64,000 nt of DNA. Source: Sipunculus nudus. Taxonomy: Eukaryota > Annelida > Sipuncula > Golfingiida > Sipunculidae. The notes below the pieces were generated by a model. The model saw only the letters and a list, made by a program, of their open reading frames with translations. It ran no database searches and was not told where the DNA came from. The stretch is from the NCBI GenBank assembly GCA_026874595.1, contig CM049315.1, forward strand, positions 59,580,889-59,644,888. The letters run 5' to 3'. Position 1 is the stretch's first letter. Each line of letters opens with the position of its first letter. The translations under genes were made by a program, and so were the position numbers. This document shows, piece by piece, positions 33,540 to 43,728 of this stretch.

Positions 33540-33755
33540 TCAGATACATCCAGAGGAGGGGTCCAGGGGGTCCGGACAACCCCCCCCCCCCCCCCACCAT
33601 TTTCCGCCCGTCACAACCTTTTGAAAGGATTTAGACGAATTTTTGCGGCCTGGACCCCCATTTTTCCGGAACTGGGGACCTATTTTATTTTATTTTTTTC
33701 AATATTAATATTCATCCTGGGATCGACCCCTCCTTTTCCTATATCCTGTATCCGC
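33540..33755. repeat. Dispersed family C, copy with long poly-C run
   Basis: GGGGTCCAGGGGGTCCGGAC, a long C-run, TTTCCGCCCGTCACAACCTT, GCGGCCTGGACCCC, TTTTTCCGGAACTGGGGACC and GATCGACCCCTCCTTTTCCT. Nearly the same order occurs at 45020-45195. Confidence 0.7.
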
Positions 33756-33876
33756 ACCTGTTGTATATAAGTGTTTTGTGTAAAAATGAGTTTCCTTGTG
33801 CTGTTATTATTTATCAATCCTTCCACTCTTCCATTACCTACAGACAATCGGTTTTTGCCATTGATGTTGTCAAAGG

Positions 33877-34372
33877 GACAAAATCAGGAGCAATATTAAA
33901 CCTATTCTTTTACACTATCAGTTCACATTTTCTTCATACAAAAGTTTCAAGGCAAAACTATCGCTGCACATGGCTCAGTTCCTCCCTTTGAGCTATTTAA
34001 CACCTTGTTATGGTTTTGCGTGTTTGTAAACACAGTCCACATGTGTCTGTTTACAATAACACGGAGGTCCGATTTTGCGCATTCGCGACAGACAACATGC
34101 AATATTTCAGCCAGCAGGAACATGTATTACATTTTTTGGGCCAAAACAGTCAGGGCATCTCCTGATTGACATATGGTCTGGCCCAGGCGGGGCACGCTTT
34201 GTTTATGTCGAAACCTGTGATCGCTCCCGATCTACTGTTTTTAACACTCGTGTACAGGAGTAAGCCAACGGTTTCAGAGCAAAGTTTTGGCAGGTATCAA
34301 TTTATTTCAAAGAGAAGACGCTATTTCTCATGTTAATTCAACTTGCTTTAAAGGTGATTGGGCCTCTTTAAA
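33877..34372. repeat. Dispersed repeat family B, copy 2
   Basis: Homologous to 3779-4206 (see landmarks there). This copy is longer, with an extra roughly 70-bp segment before GCTATTTCTCATGTTAATTC. Confidence 0.7.
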
Positions 34373-35947
34373 TGAAATTCAATACGCCAGCTTTTAAATA
34401 TCAAATGTATAACCGTAATTTCTGAGATGATGCAGCGCGAAGAGCAGAAAAAAAAAGAAAGTTTTGATCAGTGTAGCCTTAATTCAATGCATGATTGCTA
34501 TTTATTATAGAGTATATTGCATTGAACCAAACATTTGTGCCTTTTAATTCCTGAACAAGCGTTTTATCGAAACTAACATTTTATAAAAATAATCATGTCC
34601 CCCACGGTATCGAATGGTTCGCCCCTTACAGGAATATAAAATAATGCCTTGACATGAGTTTTCGACGATACTCAATTATTTTCTCAAGGGCAATAATTTA
34701 TTAAATATGTGGCTAGAACTCCACAAATCCAGAATTACTACTGTAAATCTACATTCACAGCTACATAACTAAGGACAGCTGTACGTATAATATACCTTGT
34801 ATGCGCGTAATTTGCTTTAAATTCACCGTTGACGCCATTATTATTCTCAGTGTTAATTTTGATACAGATTAGGGATATACAGACCAGAGGCCGTATATGC
34901 AATAATATACATCATACATTTACATATATATATGCGTTTGCAGGACATACATTTCTCTCTATCTCACACACACATACACACACACACACATATATATATT
35001 TATATTTATATTTATATATAATTTACACTTTGACCTCACATGTAGATGGTACGCATGTACTAGTATTGATCACACACTTCCGTGTGTGTGTGTGTGTTTG
35101 TGTATGTGTCATGATACATTAAAACTGATGCATGAGCCTATCGTAAGTGTTCCATAACTCCCATCTGTAAACTGGTAAGAAGCAAGGCTCTATGTAAATT
35201 CCACAAATATTTATTTGATGTAACATTTTTCAGTCATAATTGACAATCGTTTAGTATATATTCACATATAATGATAGTGGGATATTTTCCCTCGTAAGCA
35301 ACAAGCAAACATAACCTGTTTTAATCTGAATTATTTAACTATCGGTGCTTAATTATTAAAATAGTAAACAAAACTGTTCTTATTCACCAAATGTAGATAA
35401 TTTTAATACCCTAGAATGCGACATTTGTTCGAGCTACATGTCCCGGAACGTGTGCTACTAGACGGTGCCTGATTCTGGATTTTCATACCTTCACCCTTAA
35501 AACATACTTTTATTAAACCCCACGAGACAAAATATACATACATGTATTAATTTATCTATAGGTGAATCATGGATTACATGAGTAATATGAAATATGTAAC
35601 GGTGATCTATTTGTTTACAAGTTCATTGATTTATGTGATTTGTCTCTTAATTTCTGGTAGAAACCAATCTCCTGAAACCCTTTTTCATTTCCAGAATTAA
35701 CCAGTCCGTATGGTGATAAACACTAACAACAGGAGAGTGTGCTAAGGTATTGTAGAGGTAAATATGCTGATTATAATGATAACATAGGGGTTCTGAATAA
35801 ATGCATCATGTTGATAGTTCCATGCCAGCCAAGACGTTTGTTTGTGGCAGGTGTTTAGCCACTTTTCTAAATGAAACCTCACATATTCCCTCCACGTTGT
35901 ACGGATATATGGAATTATGGATGACACGTGAAGGTACAACTCGGATC
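34373..35947. other. Intergenic 3' of the VWDE-like gene, with microsatellites
   Basis: (CA)n near 34966-34991 and (GT)n near 35080-35098. It presumably includes the 3' UTR of the minus-strand gene ending at 35948. No other gene. Confidence 0.5.
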
Positions 35948-37482
35948 TCAGTGTCTATTTCGCTTCCTACACGCATACACTCCCGTCCCGGCTGCCGCCA
36001 GGAGGACAGCCAATGTCGCCCCTGTGATCAAACCTATCATCCACACCGGTGGTGACCCCTGTCGCTGCTTCCCCGGTGATGTGTCCACTGCGCCCGTGTC
36101 AGCGCCCTCTGTGGTAGGTTTAGCTACGCCCGGGGTTGCTCCCTTTGTGGTGGATTCAACTACGCCCTCAGTGACGCCCTCTATAGTGGATCCTATTCTG
36201 CCGGTGGTTGCACCCTTTGTTGGGGATTCAGCTACGCCCGTGGTAGCGCCCTCTGTAGAGGATCCAACTACGCCCTCAGTGACGCCCTCTGTAGTGGATC
36301 CTGTTCTGCCGGTGGTTGCACCCTTTGTTGGTGATTCAGCTACACCCGTGGTAGCTCCCTCTGTGATGGATTCAACTACGCCCTCAGTGACGCCCTCTGT
36401 AGTAGATCCTGCTCTGTCGGTGGTTGCGCCCTCTGTTGAGGATTCAGCTACGACCGTGGTAGCGCCCTCTGTGGAGGATCCAACTACGCCCTCAGTGACG
36501 CCCTCTGTAGTAGATCCTGCTCTGCCATTGGTTGCACCCTCTGTTGGGGATTCAGGTACAACCGTGGTAGCGCCCTCTGTGGAGGATTCAACTACGCCCT
36601 CAGTGACGCCCTCTGTAGTGGATCCTGTCCTGCCGGTGGTTGCACCCTTTGTTTGGGATTCAGCTACGCCCATGGTAGCGCCCTCTGTGGAGGATTCAAC
36701 TACGCCCTCAGTGACGCCCTTTGTAGTGGATCCTGTCCTGCCGGTGGTTGCACCCTTTGTTGGGGATTCAGCTACGCCGGTGGTTGCTCCCTTTTTGGTG
36801 GATTCAACTAGGCCCTCAGTGACGCCCTCTGTGGTAGATCCTGCTCTGCCGGTGGTTGCATCCTCTGTTGGGGATTCAGCTATGCCCGTGGTAGCGCCCT
36901 CTGTGGAGGATTCAACTACGCCCTCAGTGACGCCCTCTGTAGTGGATCCTGCTCTGCCGGTGGTTGCGCCCTCTATTGGGGATTCAGCTACGCCCGTGGT
37001 AGCGCCCTCTGTGGTGGATTCAACTACGCCCTCAGTGACGCCCCCTGTAGTAGATCCTGCTCTGCCGGTGGTTGCGCCCTCTGTTGGGGATTCAGCTACG
37101 CCCGTGGTAGCGCCCTCTGCAGTTGATTCAACTTCGCCCTCAGTGACGCCCTCTGTAGTGGATCCTGTTCTGCCGGTGGTTGCACCCTTTGTTGAGGATT
37201 CAGCTACACCCGTGGTAGCTCCCTCTGTTGGGGATTCAACTACGCCCTCAGTGGCGCCCGCTGTGGTTGATCCTTCTTTGCCAGTGGTAGCTCCCTCTGT
37301 GTAGGATTCAGCTACGCCTGTCGTTGCATCCTCTGTAGAGGATTCAACTACACCCTCAGTGACGCCCGCTGTGGTGGATCCCGGTTTGCTGGTGGTAGCT
37401 CCCTCCGTGGTGGAGCCATCAGTTTATGTAACCTCGTCAACAGGAGTATTTGTAGATGATCTGACACTGCATGGATCTTCAA
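35948..37482 (-). pseudogene. VWDE-like gene: last exon, mucin-like stalk and TM, interrupted by TAA at 37424-37426
   Basis: Acceptor TACTGTTTCAG| at 37484-37483. Nineteen codons are read, then TAA. From 37423 to 35951 the same frame has no stop and no ATG before 36673. The stalk repeats every 108 bp (36 aa), each made of three 12-residue parts such as GSTTEGVTEGVV, ESSTEGATTGVA and ESPTKGATTGRT. Ser/Thr density suggests heavy O-glycosylation. The hydrophobic span and KRNR tail lie at about 35951-36040. Classed as possibly broken because of the stop; an allele-specific stop, an assembly error or a short unseen intron would change this. Confidence 0.6.
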
Positions 37483-38719
37483 CTGAAACAGTAACAAAGT
37501 AAACTTCACACAGACTTTGTTTATTAATTATTTAAAAAATCCACCAATAGTTGGTAAATATGTTTACTCACCGGACCACTCAGTGGCGTGGCGATTCGGA
37601 TCACAAATGTAGCAAGAACCATCGGAAGAACGTGCCCCGGCCGCCACACACATATCAGACACGTAACAGTAACCATCCTGCAATCATATACGATTAATTA
37701 AATACAAGTACCATATTAGTATTTTCGTTTTCTACTGAAATGCATAAAATGATTTAAAATTTGATTCCATGTACCGATAGACAGAACTCAGTGCGATGAA
37801 ATACCCCCCCCCCCCAGTGCGATGAAATAGTTGAAATGGCATATCCTACCTTGACCTTGCACGTTGACGTACTGCTGCTGTACGCGATACATTCCGTGTT
37901 GTAGGCGACGACTTGGTGTCGGGCGCTGTACATCTGCCCGTCGTTTGTTATTGAGATGTTGTACACAGTGGCACAGCTCTGACCAGACACTGCACGTTTC
38001 TTCCTGTGAGAGGTCGTCAGTTCGCACAGCAAAGATTCAATGCTCAAATATGTCCCATTAACGAAATGTTCCGTTCCAGTCTTGACTCCATTCTCGTCCA
38101 CCTTGCGTAAACAACCGGAAGGATATAAAATTTTATAAAGTTATAACTGAACGGTTTAAGATTAACTGAAATCTTAATATGTACTTTCATTTTCTGGGGG
38201 AACATGTTAACGATATTTGAATAATTTCAGGAAGCTGTTCACACGTATTTTATTTATTATAGTGTATATGATATAAGAGAGCCTTGTAGATCCGAATGGT
38301 GTCTGATCATGTTATCATGTATAGATATAGATAAAACAAATTAAATAAAGCTAAAAATAAGAAAGACTTGGATCCAAATTTTAGCCCGATCTTTAAATAT
38401 TTGTTTTCATAATAAAAAAAAGACCCTGATAATAAATATCCTTTTAGAACCTGATTTCGCCTCCCTTGTTAACTTTTGACATATGGCTAGACGTGTTACG
38501 TCACTGTCTAACAACTAAAGATCGAGTACATCACCTCCGATGTTTGGACTCGGCAGGTTACTCCATCACGGAAGTTGTCTCCGTATATAAGAACATGAGA
38601 GCAGGACTTGTTAGACAAGTCACATTTTTGATCGGTTTCGTCATGCAGGATTTCAGGTGGTCTGTTCGTCTCTGTCAGGCAGTCTTCTCCCGAGAAACCT
38701 GACTCACATACACACTGAC
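35948..38719 (-). CDS. VWDE-like modular membrane protein with mucin-like stalk (C-terminal exons; internal stop)
   Basis: Exons 38719-38535, 38101-37850, 37677-37572 and 37482 downward join in matching phases. In order they encode an EGF-type end (GQCVCESGFSGEDC), a Cys module (QKCDLSNKSCSHVLIYGDNF), a segment with a basic RKKR site, and a DGYCYVSDMCVAAG...CYICDP module. This series resembles the C-terminal modules of von Willebrand factor D and EGF domain (VWDE) proteins. The last exon then reads VEDPCSVRSSTNTPVDEVT and meets TAA at 37424-37426. Beyond it the same frame stays open down to 35948, encoding about 12 copies of a 36-residue Ser/Thr/Gly/Glu repeat, a single hydrophobic span (VWMIGLITGATLAVLLAAA) and a basic tail (ACRKRNRH). 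So the locus looks like a type I membrane protein broken by one nonsense codon, or one with an unseen splice. Upstream exons were not found. Confidence 0.6.
36105..37410. repeat. 108-bp minisatellite (3 x 36 bp) coding the stalk
   Basis: About 12 units in which CCTCAGTGACGCCCTCTGTA (plus strand) recurs every 108 bp. Units differ by scattered substitutions. Length polymorphism between individuals is likely. Confidence 0.85.
37572..37677 (-). CDS. VWDE-like gene: Cys-rich DGYCY module exon
   Basis: 106 bases between GATTGCAG| and CCG|GTGAGT. It encodes DGYCYVSDMCVAAGARSSDG then SCYICDPNRHATEWS, a compact four-cysteine module typical of VWDE-like and related extracellular proteins. Confidence 0.7.
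37850..38101 (-). CDS. VWDE-like gene: middle exon with RKKR site
   Basis: 252 bases, phase 0 at both ends (acceptor TTACGCAAG|, donor AAG|GTAGGA). It encodes VDENGVKTGTEHFVNGTYLS, then CELTTSHRKKRAVSGQSC and a beta-rich stretch with NISITNDGQMYS. RKKR followed by AVSG fits a furin-type processing site; cleavage is inferred. Confidence 0.65.
38535..38719 (-). CDS. VWDE-like gene: EGF and Cys-module exon
   Basis: Acceptor TTATTACAG| and donor GAG|GTGATG bound 185 bases (phase 1 in, phase 0 out). It encodes an EGF C-terminal half with the CVCxxGFSGxxC signature, a spacer, then CDLSNKSCSHVLIYGDNFRD, the pattern seen after EGF units in VWDE-type proteins. Confidence 0.65.
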
Positions 38720-39478
38720 CTGTAATAAAAGAACCACGTCATTATCAAGAAAAAGAACCCCACCAATAAAATATGCTTCTATGATATGGGGTTAATTGGC
38801 GCGCATAGTTCAACCTGGGAGACCGCGAAACGATTCTCGGAGCGATGAGATTTCTCAGGGTGGGGACTTAGGGTGAGCGCTAATTGGCAAGACTGTGCCT
38901 AACGGTCGTGCGTAACTCATATTGACGTGTTCGCCTTTCGTTGGTTCCCCTCTGTTTTGACCCAGCAGTAGAATATTTTCACACCCAGAACCCGCAAGTG
39001 AAGTACACCGAGTCAGGTTGACAACAGGGTAATCGAAATCGAATTCTGCAGATGTGATGTACCTAGTACCTCATAAAAACTGCATTTATAAAGATAGAAG
39101 TGGTTGCATCACCAAAGCCTGTGGTTGTTTTTGGTCGGTTAAAGTATATGGTTAGCTTGAAAAAAAAAAAATCCGTATCTAACTTTAAAGGTATCTTTTC
39201 ACAAACCAGGTATGTTAAATATACATGCAATATTGTGCGCTCTACTTAAAATATTGTGGTATCTGTCAATATTTCGTTCTAAAACTGCTTAGTTACTCCT
39301 TTATACGAGCGAAAATCCGCTTGTAATCAGTGGTGCTAACCATAAACATAGCGCACTCGCCACCTAGTAGCCGTATTGCGAAACTTAAATATTTTTAAGT
39401 TCTGTGATGTTAAGTTTTGAAGGTTTTAACATTTTCATGAAATTAGATTAGACGAGACACTTTGACGAGAATAAATAA

Positions 39479-39539
<61 letters not shown>

Positions 39540-40017
39540 CATACATGTATATATATATGTGTGTGTGTGTGTAAATACATCTCTCCTATACTGATATTCT
39601 TCTAAAGTATTCCATACTATAAAAGTATAAAGAATATATGTGAATAAATATGAATAACGTTGATATAAGTAACAGACTTGTGAAAGGAGTGAAACGACAG
39701 AATTAATTTAAAGCAAAATGAAAGTGTACAAATAAACTTAATCTGTACTGATAGCTATTTTTTTTGCGTATCTATGCAGTCAGAAAAATATCCGACCAGG
39801 TGGCTTAGAGCATCAATCACTCGAACCATATACCATCAAAACCATCCTTGTTTAAGAACATTTCTATATATGGAATCATTAAATTAATAAGGGCTGTAGC
39901 AGTCTGTATTAATAGAGAACAATATGACGAAATAAGAAAAGAAAATGCTTCTAAAACATGCCCATACTACGCGAGCAGATCACATATGATTTATTGAGTA
40001 ATATATAGCCAAAAGAA
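38720..40017. other. Intergenic or upstream intron of the VWDE-like gene
   Basis: 38780-39010 has an unusually GC-rich block (GGAGACCGCGAAACGATTCT, TCGGAGCGATGAGATTTCTC) that looks like an old dispersed repeat. A (TA)n tract lies at 39483-39534. No further EGF exon found. Confidence 0.4.
39483..39534. repeat. (TA)n microsatellite
   Basis: About 26 TA units followed by (CATA)n and (GT)n. Confidence 0.95.
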
Positions 40018-40332
40018 CTGAAAGGTGTGGCACTCAGCTTGACTAAAGGTGTGGCTCTCAGCCACCGCCCGCGTAAATTTTAACAACCCCCCCCCCCTTG
40101 AACATTTATTTCAAGAAGATAAAATAATACACTTTTGATAAAATTTCCTTTGTTTTGCAGGGCTTTTACCTGTTTAGCAAAATAAAAAAAATCTACAGTA
40201 TTCTCATACTTTTTTCCTGATCATAGGACATTTTGATCGAAACGTTAAAAAAAGGTAAAAACACATGGCCCGTTCGCATTGATTTCTGGAAAAAAGTGCC
40301 TGAGAACCAAAACTTTTTTTTTTTTTGCCTAA
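40018..40332. mobile_element. MITE family D, copy 2, inverted relative to copy 1
   Basis: The right end AGTGCCTGAGAACC-T-run-GCCTAA matches the copy 1 terminus. The left end GGTGTGGCTCTCAGCCACCG, followed by CCCGCG, is a diverged mirror of GCGGGCGGTGCCTGAGAACC. Interior AAATTTCCTTTGTTTTGCAG, followed by GGCTTTTACC, is the reverse complement of a copy 1 segment. Its right end stops about 26 bp before the splice acceptor of the zinc-finger exon. Confidence 0.65.
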
Positions 40333-40358
40333 CATGGTGTATTTATTTTTGTATTTAG

Positions 40359-40560
40359 ATCTAAAATGAGGCGCCGTTACCCATGTCGACACTGCCGGAG
40401 AGATTTCAGTAAATCTTACAACCTGCTGATACACGAGAGAACACATACGTACGAGTGCCCGTTCTCGTGTGACATCTGTGGTAAAGCTTTCAGACGACGG
40501 GATCACCTCCGAGATCACAGGGAATCACCGGATGAGACGTCACGCATTCATCCACCGTAG
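40359..40560 (+). CDS. Odd-skipped-family-like C2H2 zinc-finger exon
   Basis: Acceptor TTTGTATTTAG| at 40357-40358; ATG at 40366. The first finger [23 protein letters not shown] is a perfect CX2CX12HX3H and carries the [11 protein letters not shown] signature of odd-skipped related (Odd/Osr/Bowl) factors. The second, [17 protein letters not shown], also matches that family but continues RESP where the final zinc-binding His should be, and the frame ends at TAG 13 residues after RDH. Full-length family members have three to five fingers; the short Drumstick type has two with an atypical second. So this may be a Drumstick-like short protein, a terminal-exon variant or a decaying copy. Upstream exons are not seen. 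Would act as a nuclear developmental transcription regulator if functional. Confidence 0.7.
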
Positions 40561-40577
40561 AATATTGTCAGTGTCAT

Positions 40578-40965
40578 GAGGTTTGATTTTATCATTGCCA
40601 TTAAATTTGATTTTATCATTGCCATTACGTTTGGTTTTATCATTGCCATTAAATTTGATTTAATCATTGTCATTACGTTTTTTTATCACTACCATTACGT
40701 TTGATTTTATGATCACCATTACGTTTGATTTTATCATTGCCATTAAATGTGATTTTATCATTGCCATTACGTTTTTTATCATTACCATTACGTTTGGTTT
40801 TATTATTACCATTACGTTTGATTTTATCATTGCCATTAAATTTGATTTTATCATTGCCATTATGTTTTTTTATCATTACCATTACGTTTGATTTTATTAT
40901 TGCCATTACGCTTGAATTTATCATTGCCATTAAATTTGATATTTATCATTGCCGTTCCTTTTGAT
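40578..40965. repeat. 24-bp minisatellite
   Basis: About 16 copies of TTTGATTTTATCATTGCCAT followed by TACG or TAAA, starting right after the zinc-finger exon's stop. Open frames across it on both strands are repeat artefacts. Confidence 0.9.
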
Positions 40966-40973
40966 TTTACACA

Positions 40974-41353
40974 GTTGCCTCTATTGGCAGGAAACGATTG
41001 TAAGATCATATTCGATGATTGAAAGATAAAAACGATGATCGACTATTAAGCGATTATTTTTATGCACCATCTATATTAACGTGAAATTAATATGCTGAGT
41101 ACATCCAGTCTACTTGTACATCGTGCTAAAAGGTTACGGTAATGGCCAGGTTGTTGACACTTATTCGTTGCACAATGTTAAGTATTGTTCGCTGATTATG
41201 ATTAAGAATATTTGATACGGATTATATGACTTCTTTGGGTCTACATACATTATCGTTTGTAATCGATTATGCAAAATGCAATCGATTAAATCGATTATGA
41301 AAAAAGACCACTCATCGATATAATCGATTTATTGGCATACCACTAGTTGCCTC
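40974..41353. mobile_element. hAT-like MITE with 8-bp target duplication
   Basis: The element at 40982-41345 is flanked by GTTGCCTC on both sides (40974-40981 and 41346-41353). The right end read inward is TAGTGGTATGCCAATA, close to hAT-type termini; the left end is diverged. Inside, ATCGATT motifs recur in inverted pairs. A second copy lies at 46356-46773. Confidence 0.7.
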
Positions 41354-41757
41354 TGCTTCTTCATATTCATTCTTATTTATAAGCGACACAAAAAGAAACA
41401 GAGAGTTTGGGTTTGGCCCATATATTTGGAAGCCTTATCCCAATACTTCAAATTAAATATAAATTAAAGAATGAGTGCGCTTTTAAAATTATGATAAGGT
41501 TCGATTCATACTTACAATGAAGGTACTGACATTACGTTTTAAACAAATGATATCATTGCACCAAGTTGTAAGCCAGCGTTTCTCGTTTCCATGACATCTA
41601 TAACACAACATCTATAAGTCTATACAGAAACAAACAGACCATGTATAAAGCAGTTAAATAACAATTGAGGGAACACGATCATCAAAGAGGAATTTTAGTT
41701 TCAAGGCTGAACTATTACCAGTTGATCTGTGTAATATTGCTTATATATATATACATG
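41354..41757. other. Intergenic or intronic
   Basis: AT-rich; nothing recognised. Confidence 0.4.
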
Positions 41758-42859
41758 TACAGTCAAGCCCGCTTATTGTCATATCGGTGGTGCATGCATA
41801 CATTATGATAATAACCGGGATGTGACATAATGCAGGCTTCAACATCGATGTCCTTTTGAGTCATAGATGAAGCATTATATCTCAAATTATATTAAATAAA
41901 TCGTCAATAAAAAGGAAACAGAATCGTTTTTGATTTTTTTATTGCACAAAGGCATATCAAATTACGTTTATGCGCACCTGACAATTTATTTTCTGTAAGT
42001 TTTCTGCCGCATGCTGCAATAACTGACAAAATCCGACTTGCCAACAGAAAGAGTCGTACCGTCTGGGTCATGAGGTCAGATGTCTGGAAATATGCGGCAC
42101 AGTTATAACGTTATGCGTAGGCAAACTTTTTTACTAGATAATAATTTCCCCGACTATTGCGCCTGATTTTCTGGATATCTTATTAATGACTCAAACTTCC
42201 ATGATCATCTTTATGACAGGATTGTTGGGGTCGGGCATCGTCATGCCATTGTCAACTTTCTGAAGTTTCGCCGCGATTGAGGTTTTGGACCGGGTATCTC
42301 CTCCAGTGCTCACAAAACCTCCAGCTTTTCGTTGACCCTAAAAGGGGATTTTCGGTCATAAGCAACGTTTAGTGCTCGTGCTTCATATCATCTCTGCAAC
42401 GTAACCGAGGTGTAAACCACGGCCTTGCAAAGGCCAGGAGTTCATTATGTATGACGTGATGGCAAACTTGCACTTGTTAACGCACGATGAAACGCAATGA
42501 CGTGGATTACCGTGGTATCTTAGACGTAAATTAGCTAAGTGACGGGGAGTGATCTGCATGCATCACTTCATTGCCTGCCGCACACAGGTGGGAGATGTGA
42601 TTGTTTCATACGCCTGACCGATTAAAGGCTCTTGGCCTCGATGATCGCCGTGTCGGCGCCTGATGTGATATTAACAGGGATCTGGTATCATTGCCAAGGG
42701 TTCCAAGCATGACAATAACCGGGATTATGACAATATTCAATGATATTAAACGGTCAGATTTACCATTGTTTATATAGGAAATGGTTTGGGATTTGAGATT
42801 TATGTGACAATAAACGGGATTTTCTATTAACGATATGACACAAAGTGGGCTTGACTGTA
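41758..42859. mobile_element. TIR DNA transposon derivative with TA target duplication, about 1.1 kb
   Basis: 27-bp inverted ends: CAGTCAAGCCC at 41760 and GGGCTTGACTG ending at 42857, agreeing at about 24 of 27 positions, bounded by TA on both sides. Subterminal copies of TGA(C/T)AATAA(C/A)CGGGA lie near both ends, like transposase-binding repeats. TA duplication and a CAGT start fit the Tc1/mariner-pogo group. No transposase frame is present, so it is non-autonomous; it carries an exon-like segment (42191-42337). Confidence 0.75.
42191..42337 (-). pseudogene. Exon-like segment captured inside the TIR element
   Basis: On the minus strand a strong acceptor (CCCCTTTTAG|) opens a 48-codon frame beginning GQRKAGGFVSTGGDTRSKTS and ending with TGA. 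It contains KVDNGMTMPDPNNPVIK, which has protein-like composition. It could be a captured host terminal exon or a transposase remnant; I do not recognise it. Confidence 0.35.
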
Positions 42860-43201
42860 TATAGCAAGCTGGAAGCCCACAATAGGCGGTTACTGAATTA
42901 ACCATGTTGGTTTTGAAAAAGATTCTGGGAATCAATATATATATTGAATTATTATAAAAGGGTAATGAATGAAAATATGTAAAAAAAAATAATAAATATC
43001 ACAGAAATATATCAGGTTTGCAAACTTATACCAGAGCAAATTATTTGATGTGTGAGCTTTCATGTGAGTGATTAATGAAATTAAATTTTATTCATGAGAT
43101 TTAAAGTGGTTTTTTATCAGTCTGTGAATGGAACAACATTTAAGAAAAAAATTAGAGCTGCAACAGATTCCATTTAAAGAGCAAAAATAGGGATCAAGTA
43201 A

Positions 43202-43227
43202 GATATATATATATATATATATATATT
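43202..43227. repeat. (TA)n microsatellite
   Basis: About 13 TA units. Confidence 0.9.
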
Positions 43228-43272
43228 GCATTGACATATTTTTTATCTATCTTGATATTTTTATTGTACCAG

Positions 43273-43407
43273 GGTCCGGAACATGAGTGGACCCACTGCG
43301 GTGAGAAGTTTAGCCAGAAATGTAGTCTGAAAGCCCATCTGAAAAAACACGATGTGAACTCCAGTATTGTACACAAGGACAGAACGGAAGTACCGACGGC
43401 TTCCTGA
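43273..43407 (+). CDS. Terminal exon with one degenerate C2H2 finger
   Basis: Acceptor ATTGTACCAG| at 43271-43272 opens a phase-0 frame of 44 codons ending at TGA 43405-43407. It encodes EWTHCGEKFSQKCSLKAHLKKH. Spacing C-X12-H-X3-H is right, but the first zinc ligand is Trp (EWTHC) instead of Cys. It may be the 3' exon of the gene starting with 40359-40560, but no phase-0 donor links them, or a separate decayed zinc-finger gene. Its 3' half is tandemly duplicated downstream. Confidence 0.5.
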   Translation, partial: GPEHEWTHCGEKFSQKCSLKAHLKKHDVNSSIVHKDRTEVPTAS

Positions 43408-43728
43408 GAGTTCATTGGCTTCTCAAGAGATCACGTGACTTCCAGCAAGAAAATGTTTCATATCCATAAAATAGTTATTTTGTGAACTGGCAGGGAACAA
43501 GAGACTGACGTTTCTGTATGTGTATGCCCATCTGAAATCACACGATTTGAACTCTTTAATGGTAAATAAGGACATACCGGACGTACCGACGGCTTACTGA
43601 GAGATCATTGGCTTCTCGAGAGATGACGTGACTTCCGGCAAGAATATGTTTCATATCCATAAACTAGTTTTCTTTTTGTAGGGATGAACTGGCAGTGAAC
43701 ACGAAACTGACGGTTTCAGTATGTGTAT
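43333..43728. repeat. Tandem duplication of the zinc-finger exon end and 3' sequence (193 + 203 bp)
   Basis: GCCCATCTGAAA at 43333 recurs at 43526, and a third start (GCCCTCCTAC) follows at 43729. Both units contain GTACCGACGGCTT, TGAGAG(T/A)TCATTGGCTTCTC, GTGACTTCC and ATGTTTCATATCCATAAA in order. The second copy lacks the finger's Cys half, so it is not coding. Confidence 0.85.

Noticed and set aside
35928-37304. 458-codon plus-strand open frame rich in VAPSVEDSTTPSVTP
   Set aside because: It is the antisense of the 108-bp coding repeat. The minus frame has the membrane segment and joins Cys-rich exons; the plus frame is open only because the repeat unit is a multiple of three.
40660-40964. 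Open frames across the 24-bp repeat on both strands
   Set aside because: All are translations of one minisatellite unit.
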